Shown piece after piece: positions 1 through 6,588 of a stretch of 9,950 nt of DNA. Source of the DNA: JBMNKL01 sp050261495 (GTDB taxonomy: Bacteria > Bacillota > Clostridia > Acetivibrionales > DTU013). The first letter of the stretch is position 1. Every line of letters begins with the position of its first letter. The stretch is taken from NCBI GenBank assembly GCA_050261495.1, contig JBLNDI010000027.1, positions 1 to 9,950 on the forward strand, read 5' to 3'. The notes beneath the pieces were generated by a model. That model made no database searches and was not told the DNA's origin. It saw nothing but the letters and a program-made list of their open reading frames with translations. A program made the position numbers and the translations under genes.

Positions 1-29
1 TTGACATGCCATTTGCTTTTCACTATATT
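1..29 (+). promoter_or_regulatory. Consensus-like promoter pointing right
   Basis: A TTGACA at 1-6 and TATATT at 24-29 are separated by exactly 17 bp, which is close to a textbook sigma-A promoter. Transcription would start near 36, at the foot of the hairpin at 38-70, and run antisense to the broken minus-strand gene at 112-453. No intact plus-strand gene lies downstream in the window. The surrounding sequence is AT-rich, so a chance match is possible. Confidence 0.4.
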
Positions 30-37
30 GTTACCAA

Positions 38-70
38 GGGCTTGTAAGCCAGAATCTGGCCTACAAGCCC
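38..70. repeat. Long imperfect palindrome (hairpin)
   Basis: Bases 38-46 (GGGCTTGTA) pair perfectly with 62-70 (TACAAGCCC). After one A/C mismatch (47/61), GCCAG at 48-52 pairs with CTGGC at 56-60 around an AAT loop. It lies 42 nt past the stop of the broken gene at 112-453 and could serve as that gene's terminator. However, neither side has a proper T-run (TTGG on the minus strand, CATTG on the plus strand), so an intrinsic terminator is not certain. The rest of 1-111 holds no gene that I can see. Confidence 0.6.
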
Positions 71-111
71 CATTGAAAATTATCATAGAAAGTTAATTTA
101 CAGAAAAAGTC

Positions 112-453
112 TCACACAGCCGATTTAAAAAGTATATGGTAAGTTTTGTACATAACAATGATAGGGCCTGTTTTACTCAATTCAATGATCTTTGACTTGA
201 TATCGGCACTCCATTCAATGCGGGTTTTACTACCACCTGACCCTTTTATAAATCTCCCGAATTCTAAAAATTCTAAAATACTCATAAATAGTTTAGCAGC
301 ATCTTCTCTGTTTCGTTGTGTTGAACCATAGTTGGCTATACCCCAGAAATTTACTATTTCATCAATATCAGTTTTAACTACATCATCCTTTTTTAGCAAG
401 CTAAATAGAAAAGCTTCATAAGGAGTATATTTTTTTAATACTTTAAGCATCAC
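112..453 (-). pseudogene. 3' part of IS-disrupted gene of unknown function
   Basis: This is the downstream part of a gene cut by the IS21 element. The open frame runs on to a TTG at 465 inside the element, but the native sequence begins at the duplicated target site (446-453) and reads VMLKVLKKYTPYEAFLF onward to the stop at 112. About 113 native residues remain. They are rich in Lys, Ile and Leu and look like a soluble mixed alpha/beta or winged-helix fold, with the segments FWGIANYG and SGGSKTRIEW and no signal peptide or membrane segment. Deleting the element and one target copy joins this part in frame to the 5' part at 2828-3083, giving a protein of about 196 aa. I do not recognise the family with confidence; a distant likeness to DUF5343-type proteins is only an impression. 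Confidence 0.8.
446..453. repeat. IS21 target-site duplication, left copy
   Basis: AGCATCAC lies directly outside the left end (TG at 454) of the IS element and is repeated exactly at 2828-2835 directly outside the right end. Eight base pairs is within the range known for IS21-family insertions (4-8 bp). Confidence 0.92.
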
Positions 454-493
454 TGTTTTTGGCAAGTATAAATCCGAGCAGTGCGGAACTTAA
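454..493 (+). repeat. IS21 left terminal inverted repeat
   Basis: This 40-bp end matches the reverse complement of 2788-2827 at 30 of 40 positions. The matches form three perfect blocks: TGTTTTTGG at the tip, CCGAGC at 474-479 and CGGAACTTAA at 484-493. A further CCGAGCACCCC block at 498-508 has a 10/11 inverted partner at 2746-2756. The CGAGCA motif thus occurs twice at this end (475-480 and 499-504), which fits the multiple transposase-binding repeats known for IS21-family ends. Confidence 0.88.
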
Positions 494-515
494 TTTTCCG
501 AGCACCCCATTCCCA

Positions 516-1247
516 TTACTGGGATTTCATGGTTGAGTGTGTTAGTCTGTAACTTTGGCCTTGAAAAACCAACAAATGGCTGTGATGTACCAACCTGTCA
601 ATAATCGCACTTGTCAGTTTTTCATCATAGAAAATGCCGTTCCATTTACTAAATTCCAAGTTTGTTGTAATTATCACGCTCCTTTTTTCATAACATTCTG
701 AAATTACCTGAAATAAAAGCTGTGAGCCATCTTTTTCAAAAGGAATATATCCCCATTCGTCGCAGATCAACAGATCTGTTTTCCTCACCTGTTTCATAAA
801 TCGCTGTAATTCTCCTTTTGCCTTTGCTTCGCTTAAAAGGTTAACTAACGCCGCTGTACGATAAAATTTTACCTTCTTTCCTCTGGAGCAAGCTGCAACT
901 CCGATAGCCGTGGCCATATGACTTTTCCCTGTCCCTACCGGTCCATAAAGAATCAGATTTTCAAGCTTATCAATAAAAGTTCCGGTCTTTAATTCTTCAA
1001 TACTGATAGTTTTTGGTATCTGAATATCCCCAAATTCATAGTTTTCGAAGGTTTTGATAACGTCAAAACCCGCAGATTTTAGATTCCTGTTTTTCCTGAC
1101 AAGCTCCCGATGCTCTATCTCCATCTTTAAAAGCTGAGCAAGAAAATCAGCATGATCGGTTGCACTAATTTTAGAATAACTCTCATAAATATTCATTCCA
1201 AACCGGAGTTCCTTGCAATACTGCTTTATCAATATATCTGCATTCAT
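516..1247 (-). CDS. istB: IS21-family helper ATPase IstB
   Basis: A 243-aa AAA+ ATPase that works with the IstA transposase, selecting and presenting target DNA in an ATP-dependent way. The Walker A motif GPVGTGKS is at residues 102-109, the Walker B motif (LLICDEWG) at about 159-166, a sensor-like TTN at 194-196 and the conserved arginine in DRLVHH at 217-222. The N-terminal 70 residues form the helical IstB leader. The length matches the family (about 240-260 aa). The start ATG at 1247 overlaps the istA stop as ATGA and is preceded by GGAGG nine bases upstream; another ATG four bases on is in a different frame. The gene looks intact, although its partner istA is broken. Confidence 0.95.
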   Translation of the reverse strand: MNADILIKQYCKELRFGMNIYESYSKISATDHADFLAQLLKMEIEHRELVRKNRNLKSAGFDVIKTFENYEFGDIQIPKTISIEELKTGTFIDKLENLILYGPVGTGKSHMATAIGVAACSRGKKVKFYRTAALVNLLSEAKAKGELQRFMKQVRKTDLLICDEWGYIPFEKDGSQLLFQVISECYEKRSVIITTNLEFSKWNGIFYDEKLTSAIIDRLVHHSHLLVFQGQSYRLTHSTMKSQ

Positions 1248-2694
1248 TGCTGTAGACCTCCGGGAATAATTAATTGATCATATACCTTGATGTCAGGTGT
1301 ATACTTCTTAAGTTCCGGAACTGTATCAGGCAAGGATACTTCCGGTTCAGGTAAAGTTCCGGTCGTTAAGCGGCAATATATTGCCCAAATACTATCTGAA
1401 TCGCTTACACCTAGTTTTAGTCCTTCTTCAAATGCTTCTATTGCTGTGTCAAAGCCTGTAGCTGCCGTCATCTTAGCAAACAACTTTAATGCCTGCTTTT
1501 TCCCCTCATAGTTGCTCTTGTCCAGGTATTCTTTAAGGATTTGCGGTAGTTGATGGTATAGTCCTGTATATTTTAATGCGGTCGGCCTTTTACTCATAAG
1601 TTCAAGATAGGGAATCCAGTTCATTGACTCCTTTTCCTCTCCGTAAAGCCGTCTATGTTTGATGATATGATTGCAATCCTCATCAAGTATTTCTACATCA
1701 TAAGCGCCAGCTTTAACAATAACCTGTCGTCTGGCCATATTAGGTGAAGTCGAATAAATTCTGCCGTCAAATTTAACTTTCCCATAGTTGTCGGCTTTAG
1801 CGAATTCATGCAGGTATACTTCAAAAGGAATTTTCGGAAGCTTGAAGAATTCTTGCTTATCTTCCTGGAATAAATCTTTGATCATCCCGTACTCCTTGTA
1901 ATGCATCCTATTCATATCCTTGTCGCATTTTAAAAGGAGCTCTTTGTTGTATTCCTTTAAATCCTTAAATTCCGGAATTGGAACAAACATATTCCGGCGG
2001 TGATAGCCGACCTTGTTTTCTACCGAGCCTTTTTCATGTCCACTGTCGGGATTACAAAAGTTGCTCCGGAAACCATAATGCATCATAAATCTTAAAAATC
2101 CCTTGGTTAAGTCACGTTCCCCATACTCCTTGATTTTCTTGACAACCGTAGACATGTTATCAAACCAGATGGCTGTCGGAACACCACCTATGTGTTCAAA
2201 GATTGCTTTCATCCCTTCCAGCAGGCATTCCTGGTTCGCACTTTTGAATAACTGCATGTGACCGCCGTTACTGTAGCCTCTCCAAAGTCTGCCTGGGCTT
2301 CTCCCGGAGGATGTTCCAGCGGAAGAAATCCATCCGTATTCATTTGCAACTCCTTACGGATGTCTGCCACAAATTTTCTGACTGCCCTCTCACTGACATC
2401 AAATTCATCTCCATACAGTTCCTTCAACCGGTCATATACTCGTTTTGCAGTGTGATGCTGTTTATGAGGTGCTTGCTTATCTTTGATAAGCCATGTGGTG
2501 ACAATGCTCCTATATGGAGACAGTTTGCTTTTTCGCCTCTGTTTAGGGCGTATAGTATGATTAAAATTGTCTTTCTCAACATACTTCTTCACAGTTTCAA
2601 AGTCGTGCCCGGTAAGCTGAGATATTTTCCTTAAACTTTTTCCTTCAAATTTCCTCATGTTTCTGATACGATATACTTGCTCCATTGTTAGCAT
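1244..2694 (-). pseudogene. istA: IS21-family transposase IstA, frameshifted by internal deletion
   Basis: The transposase reads in two frames. The first part starts at ATG 2694 or 2685 (AAAGG just upstream; the open frame extends back to 2772) and includes the helix-turn-helix (KSLRKISQLTGHDFETVKKY) and the first catalytic Asp in QADFGEA (codon at 2287-2289). It then runs into the wrong frame near 2262. The second part resumes at about 2269-2257 as GGHMQLFKSANQ and holds the second Asp (WFDN) and the catalytic Glu region (GHEKGSVE), ending at TGA 1244. In IS21-family transposases about 15-20 residues (roughly the beta-strand ending in PYSN-G) separate the GEA and GG-QLF segments. Here they are nearly adjacent, so some 50-60 bp, not a multiple of three, have been lost. 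The protein should be inactive even if ribosomes shift frame. Confidence 0.9.
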
Positions 2695-2787
2695 CCTTTC
2701 TTTACTCCCTTCAAGTATGGTCAACTTAAAGGGTATTATTTTTTTGGGGTGCTCGCAATGGAGTTTTTCCATTTTATGCAGGGTTTT

Positions 2788-2827
2788 TTAAGTTCCGGAA
2801 CGCTCGGTTTTCATTATACCAAAAACA
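2788..2827 (-). repeat. IS21 right terminal inverted repeat
   Basis: This is the inverted partner of 454-493 (30/40 identical) and ends with CA at 2826-2827. The inner conserved block TTAAGTTCCG also supplies the premature TAA that ends the upstream half of the disrupted gene (at 2788-2790). The additional inner block GGGGTGCTCGC is at 2746-2756. Confidence 0.88.
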
Positions 2828-2835
2828 AGCATCAC
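2828..2835. repeat. IS21 target-site duplication, right copy
   Basis: AGCATCAC follows the CA terminus of the element directly and is identical to 446-453. On the minus strand it reads GTGATGCT and encodes the VML found in both halves of the split gene. Confidence 0.92.
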
Positions 2836-3083
2836 AGCTTTTTTACCACTATCTTGAGAAAATGCAATTTCACGTCCTTCATCAGTAAAATTAAGACTAT
2901 CTTTTTCTATAAAACCGAATGCTCTCAGAGCTGATTTTGAATTCTGATATGCTGATTCACCTTTCCCAAAAATAGCCTTAGCTTCGTCTTCACTCTTGCT
3001 TTTTCTTTTGAATGTATCTATTAGGGAGAACAAATTATCTACCGTAGTATACGCTGGCAAATTATTACTATTTCCTTGGCCAT
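2828..3083 (-). pseudogene. 5' part of IS-disrupted gene, with probable early frameshift
   Basis: This is the upstream part of the gene continued at 112-453. The open frame from TTG 3060 reads LPAYTTVDNLFSLIDTFKRK and on to SGKKAVML, where the IS begins. That frame has no good ribosome binding site. A strong one (GGAGGGG, 3096-3090) lies six bases before ATG 3083, but that ATG is one base out of frame and stops after 14 codons. Adding a single A to the GGAAAT run (about 3071-3076) would give MAKENSNNLPAYTTVDNLF, so a one-base deletion after the start is the simplest reading. The reconstructed protein of about 196 aa looks soluble and helix-rich. Family unknown; the LPAYTTVDNL opening is reminiscent of DUF5343-like proteins, at low confidence. 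Confidence 0.75.
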
Positions 3084-3759
3084 TTCATTCCCCTCCAATG
3101 TATAATATATAACAATATTTTACATCAAATATTTTTATTTTTCAACAAAAAGTTGCTAAATTGTGATTATTTTACTATAAAGTCATTCCTAAAATATCGG
3201 TTAAAATGTCATTTTTGTGAGTGGGAAGATACAATCATTAATAACACAGGAAAACAGAGCAAATAAACGTGAAAATAACAATTGGGAAACTTGTTGAAGT
3301 TTCAGGCATAGGCGTATGATAATAGAATCATTATAATAAGGGATGAAGTACCAATTTGGCCTATCCATAATACACAAAATAGAAGCGTAAACTTCACGAT
3401 GACGTAATTGATAAAATAAAGGGACAAGTAATCAACTTTAAAGAACTAAAGCAAATATGAAAAGGCTAATTTCATCTGTTTCCGAGAATTGTTTGAGGGT
3501 CATGAATCAATTTAGACTAAATAAGCAACAGTATACAGGATACTGTTTCGAATGGCTTTAAAACAACATACCCGTAACAACTCTTATAAACATATAATTT
3601 GAGATGATTATAGAACGATACTCATTATTGCAACTTAAGAACAGAATTATCCCTCCAATAAAACTATATTATATCAAAACGGTTATAAAGCAAGACCTAT
3701 ACTTCATAAAATCAGCCTATATTTGCAACAGCGAGTAGTGCGCCCTGTTTTTTTACCAT
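3084..3759. other. AT-rich region without an intact gene
   Basis: This 676-bp stretch separates the broken gene from the truncated rpoN gene and is much more AT-rich than the DNA to its right. The part next to the broken gene (3100-3175) is nearly pure A/T with several -10-like hexamers on the minus strand, as expected for that gene's promoter. The best pair (TTGATG at 3123-3128 with TTATAC at 3100-3105) would start transcription inside the ribosome binding site, so I do not call it. The middle (about 3245-3561) holds a decayed plus-strand coding remnant. The part from 3562 to 3759 has only short frames and no RpoN-box remnant that I could find. Confidence 0.6.
3245..3561 (+). pseudogene. Decayed coding remnant, unknown family
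   Basis: Reading the plus strand through frame changes gives a protein-like string. The first segment (GTG 3269, frame open from 3245) gives VKITIGKLVEVSGIGV, then a stop. One base on comes DNRIIIIRDEVPIWPIHNTQ (about 3319-3378). After another shift, LHDDVIDKIKGQVINFKELK (about 3391-3450) ends in a TGA, followed by LISSVSENCLRVMNQFRLNK to a TAA at 3559-3561. Each junction needs only a one- or two-base change, and the segments are non-repetitive with protein-like composition. This suggests a gene of about 100 codons inactivated by several small indels. I do not recognise the family. It could be chance in short open frames, but three consecutive plausible segments make that less likely. Confidence 0.45.
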
Positions 3760-4890
3760 TCAACCCTCCATGCCAAAGAAACTGCTTAATTCATACACCC
3801 CCCACCTGCATTGAATGTATTTGCCGTTCACGGCCTTGTCAAAAATCGATTCATGTATGTTTATTGAAGAGGCAAAAGAAGACTTGTCAAGGGTTTTCAG
3901 CGCTTTCGGCCCATTTCTGAAGAATTCTTCCTCGCAATCGCACAATTTGCGGGCTATGTTAAAAATAATATCTTCCCTTTGTTCAAGGCATTTAATAAGC
4001 CACGCCGCATTGTTAAGCTGCTCCTGGTAACTGCCGTTTTCGCCGCCGCATAAAGATTTGTCCGCTAAAAAGCTTTCCGATATCACAATGTCGGGAAACG
4101 CCTCCTCGTTGAAAACCACATGCAACCCATCGCCGTTATCCTTTATAAAAATGTCGGGAATAATGGGATTTTCCATCCTGTTAACGTAAAACTCGCGCCC
4201 GGGCCTGGGCTCCAGGCTTCTCACTTTCTCAAAGATTCTTTTTACCTTTTCCTCCGGCATGCCGGTGGCCTTTGCCACTGACTCCGCATCGTCGCTTGCC
4301 AGCGCGTCCAGGTATTTATCAACAACCAGGATGGCTTCATCGTCGGGTTCATCCATCTGCGACAACTGGAGCAGCAGGCACTCGCGCAGGTTCCTGGCGC
4401 ATATGCCGGGCGGGTCCAGCGACTGCAGTTTTTCAAGCACCTTCAGCACCATTTCTTCGGGGACTTCCAGATGCTCGGCCACTTCAAGCGTATCCACCTG
4501 CAGATAACCGTTGTCATCCGTGTTGTATACCAGGTATTCCCCGATTGCATAACTCAATTTATCGGGACAAACCGACTCAAGCCGTATTAGAAGGTGATCC
4601 CTGAGGGAAAACTCGACCCCGTGCATGCCGGTTGTCTGCTCGCTCATGTCAAAACTACCGTTTTCATACATGGCGTCGTCTTCGGAAAAATAGGCGCAGA
4701 TCTCGTCTTCCGCCGTTTCCACGGCGGAATGGCCTGCCTCCTCGAGCGCCGGGTTTGTTTCAAGTTGGTTTTCAATATATCGGAATAACTCGCGGGAATT
4801 CATTTCAAGTATTTCTATAGCCTGTTTCAACTGGGGAATAAGAAGAAGCTTCTGTGAACGGACGAGGTTGAAATCGAAGTTGAAGTCCAA
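3760..4890 (-). pseudogene. rpoN: RNA polymerase sigma-54 factor, C-terminally truncated
   Basis: Sigma-54 binds core RNA polymerase and directs it to -24/-12 promoters that need an AAA+ activator. The N-terminal activator-interacting region is clear at residues 12-50 (QKLLLIPQLKQAIEILEM and NPALEE). The core-binding domain follows, with LDPPGICARNLRECLLLQL at 158-176 and LEPRPGREF at 226-234, and then the segments with LIKCLEQR and RNGPKALKTL. The helix-turn-helix (about 335-372) is recognisable but altered: the usual HESTVSRA recognition helix reads HESIFDKA. The protein then stops at 376 aa, directly after ELSSFFGMEG. Usual family length is about 430-480 aa, and the C-terminal RpoN box that reads the -24 element is missing. 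TTG 4890 is the start, behind GAGGTGA. I cannot exclude that the shortened protein is still made; it could bind core polymerase but should not recognise normal promoters. Confidence 0.85.
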
Positions 4891-4905
4891 GCGGGCTCAC
4901 CTCTT

Positions 4906-4937
4906 AAAAAAGGTTATACAATAATATTATATAACCT
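4906..4937 (-). terminator. Intrinsic terminator or attenuator before rpoN
   Basis: On the minus strand AGGTTATA (4937-4930) pairs with TATAACCT (4918-4911) around an 11-base loop and is followed by a run of T (4910-4906). It stands 47 nt past the stop of the CPBP gene and its T-run is only a few bases before the rpoN ribosome binding site. It can stop read-through into rpoN. The loop side contains a perfect TATAAT (minus strand 4931-4926), so a rpoN promoter may overlap it, but no good -35 is seen. Confidence 0.65.
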
Positions 4938-4983
4938 CCGGGCAGACTTTAGTAATTAAGCCAAGCACAAATTCCACGAGTTT

Positions 4984-5916
4984 TCAGGCGCCGTATTTTT
5001 GAAAGACAATTGACAAAATAAAAACAACAATAGTAAAAACATAAAGCAGAATCACCAGGACAATCGGCCAATGAGTAAATACCGCCCTTATATCCTGCCT
5101 TATGCCGGAAATCCTCGGCATGATGACGGACTTGCCGCTTGTAACGATTGTAAATACGTACATGAGAACCGAGATAACAAGAAGACCTCCAATACCCATG
5201 GCTATGGATGCCGTAAACTCCATTCTTGATATTTCCAGCGTCTTCCTTGCAGGCTCACGGAGCAGGAACCGCAGCGTCATCGCTAAGGCATTATTCAAAA
5301 AATGAGCCAGCATGCCGGCAAATATGGAATTTGTCCTGACGACATAATACCCGATGATAAGCCCGAGAAACACCGGCCCAAGCAGGTTTGTCACATCGAA
5401 ATGGAAAAGCCCGAAGAGTATGGCGGTAAAGACAACTGCCTTGTATGAGCCGCGCCTCTCGTAAGCTTTCAGCAAAATGCCCCTGTGCATTATCTCCTCG
5501 CATATCCCGGGCAGTACGGCCACTACGGCTATACCGGCTATAAATTGCGGCAGGTTGCCGGGAGTCGGTATGTTTTGCGCAGGTACATCCCCGATGGATT
5601 GCAGCGGGTATAATATGAGGCTGTTGAACATCCCCGCCGTATAAATCGCGGGAAACGACATCGCAATTATCAGCAGCGCCGGTACAATCCCAAGCTTGTT
5701 CAGCCTGAATGTTTCCTTCAGGTTGAGCTTTTTTGCAATGCTGTAGATCAATGCCGATGCAGCTATCAAAACCTCGTTTGCAATGATAACGACGTATATA
5801 TGGTCGTTTATTGACGGTCCGAGCAACACGCTTAAAATAACCTGGTATGCCAGGAATATGACCGTAAATACAAAAAACATGATATTCGCGCCGGTTAACG
5901 TTGGCTTGTTGTTCAT
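4984..5916 (-). CDS. CPBP family intramembrane metalloprotease
   Basis: A multi-pass membrane protein of the CPBP (CAAX protease and bacteriocin-processing, Abi) family, predicted to cleave substrates within the membrane; the substrate cannot be read from the sequence. All three family motifs are present (numbered from the upstream ATG at 5925): EEIMHRG at 143-149 with the paired glutamates and arginine, FGLFH at 171-175, and HFLNN at 208-212. About eight hydrophobic segments are visible, including two extra C-terminal ones at about 241-262 and 286-308 beyond the core. I prefer ATG 5916 as the start because AAAGG lies about nine bases before it, whereas the ATG at 5925 sits directly against the AAAGG. 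The resulting length is 310 aa, usual for the family. The gene is followed by a terminator-like hairpin. Confidence 0.9.
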   Translation of the reverse strand: MNNKPTLTGANIMFFVFTVIFLAYQVILSVLLGPSINDHIYVVIIANEVLIAASALIYSIAKKLNLKETFRLNKLGIVPALLIIAMSFPAIYTAGMFNSLILYPLQSIGDVPAQNIPTPGNLPQFIAGIAVVAVLPGICEEIMHRGILLKAYERRGSYKAVVFTAILFGLFHFDVTNLLGPVFLGLIIGYYVVRTNSIFAGMLAHFLNNALAMTLRFLLREPARKTLEISRMEFTASIAMGIGGLLVISVLMYVFTIVTSGKSVIMPRISGIRQDIRAVFTHWPIVLVILLYVFTIVVFILSIVFQKYGA

Positions 5917-5929
5917 CTGGTCCATCCTT

Positions 5930-5959
5930 TCAATTATGTGCCGGTCAATTAAGTGCCGG
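5930..5959. repeat. Two 15-bp tandem repeats upstream of the CPBP gene
   Basis: TCAATTATGTGCCGG (5930-5944) is followed directly by TCAATTAAGTGCCGG (5945-5959), which differs at one position. They lie in the leader between the candidate promoter at 5969-5998 and the ribosome binding site. They may be a simple duplication or a paired binding site. Confidence 0.7.
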
Positions 5960-5968
5960 TCGTTTATA

Positions 5969-5998
5969 ATTATATTATCCTTGACTCCGTTATAACAA
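5969..5998 (-). promoter_or_regulatory. Candidate promoter for the CPBP gene
   Basis: On the minus strand TTGTTA (5998-5993) and a perfect TATAAT (5974-5969) are 18 bp apart. The site overlaps the last codons of the cyclo-ligase gene and would start transcription about 50 nt before the CPBP start, with the tandem 15-bp repeats in the leader. Confidence 0.45.
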
Positions 5999-6548
5999 GG
6001 TCCATCCGCACATCATGGCATGCCGCAGGAATCTTTTCAACCACCTGCATTTCATACGCCACCCCCGCCTTCAGGCAACCAGGCTTCAGCCGCGGCAGGA
6101 ACCTGTCATAACAGCCTGCGCCGTAACCGACCCTGTACCTGCTGTAATCAAAAGCAATTCCAGGCACGACAACCAGGTCGATTTCTCCCGGGTCAAGCCT
6201 TTTCAGCACGGACGCATCAGGCTCGGGAATGCCCATGGCTCCTTTTACCAAATCCTTTCCCGGTTCTTTTATAACATACGCTTCCAGTGTTAATTGCCCG
6301 GCGGGGCCGCTCCTTTCCACTTTCGGAATTGCCACGGCTTTCCCGTCAAACATGCAGCGCTCTATGAAAAAATCGGTGCGCACTTCATTCCTTATTGACA
6401 TATATGCCATTATCGTCGCGGCATCCACGTATTCCTTCAATGAGCAAAGCCGTTCCATGATCGCTGCGCTCTTTTCGAAAACCGCACCGGCGTCCAGCAA
6501 GTCTCTTTCTTCAAGTATTCTTTTCCGTATTTCAAGCTTTGTTTCCAT
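5970..6548 (-). CDS. 5-formyltetrahydrofolate cyclo-ligase
   Basis: The enzyme (MTHFS family; E. coli homologue YgfA/Fau) converts 5-formyl-THF with ATP to 5,10-methenyl-THF in the cytosol, returning the storage form to the one-carbon pool. From ATG 6548 it is 192 aa, the usual length. That start has GGAGG seven bases upstream, while the open frame further up (to 6608) lacks such a site. Family features are the N-terminal KLEIRKRILEERDLL (4-18), SIRNEVRTDFFIE (51-63) and the signature VVPGIAFDYSRYRVGYGAG with CYDRFL at about 128-151, which includes the glycine-rich ATP/folate loop. The gene lies 40 nt after the DUF2085 gene and may be co-transcribed with it. Confidence 0.95.
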   Translation of the reverse strand: METKLEIRKRILEERDLLDAGAVFEKSAAIMERLCSLKEYVDAATIMAYMSIRNEVRTDFFIERCMFDGKAVAIPKVERSGPAGQLTLEAYVIKEPGKDLVKGAMGIPEPDASVLKRLDPGEIDLVVVPGIAFDYSRYRVGYGAGCYDRFLPRLKPGCLKAGVAYEMQVVEKIPAACHDVRMDLVITESRII

Positions 6549-6588
6549 TTTCAAACCTCCGGATACACGCATTGAAATTCCCGTTCCT

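Larger units (their letters stand above)
454..2827 (-). mobile_element. IS21-family insertion sequence, 2374 bp, istA damaged
   Basis: A complete IS21-family element by its ends: 5' TGTTTTTGG at 454 and CCAAAAACA 3' ending at 2827, imperfect inverted repeats, 8-bp flanking direct repeats, and the istA-istB gene pair with a 4-nt ATGA overlap. Both genes read on the minus strand. The family moves by a DDE transposase (IstA) helped by an AAA+ ATPase (IstB). The first impression that the element ends at the conserved CGGAACTTAA blocks is wrong, since the matching sequence runs further out to the TG/CA termini. The istA reading frame is broken by an internal deletion, so autonomous movement is unlikely. 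The element is more AT-rich than the chromosomal genes on the right. Confidence 0.95.

Noticed and set aside
2209..2257. Programmed ribosomal frameshift joining the two istA frames
   Set aside because: The family's residues between the two conserved segments are missing, so shifting frame would not rebuild a normal protein. No slippery heptamer is seen at the overlap.
482..2800. IS21 ends placed at the inner CGGAACTTAA blocks
   Set aside because: The inverted match continues outward through CCGAGC to TGTTTTTGG, and only the outer ends give perfect 8-bp direct repeats and TG/CA termini.
2749..2934. Short plus-strand open frames across the right IS end
   Set aside because: They cross the exact IS boundary and have no ribosome binding site. 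They are shadows of istA and of the disrupted gene.
3723..4030. Plus-strand open frames opposite the rpoN 3' end, considered as an inserted gene
   Set aside because: The complementary strand encodes recognisable sigma-54 sequence throughout, and these frames lack start signals and any recognisable motif.
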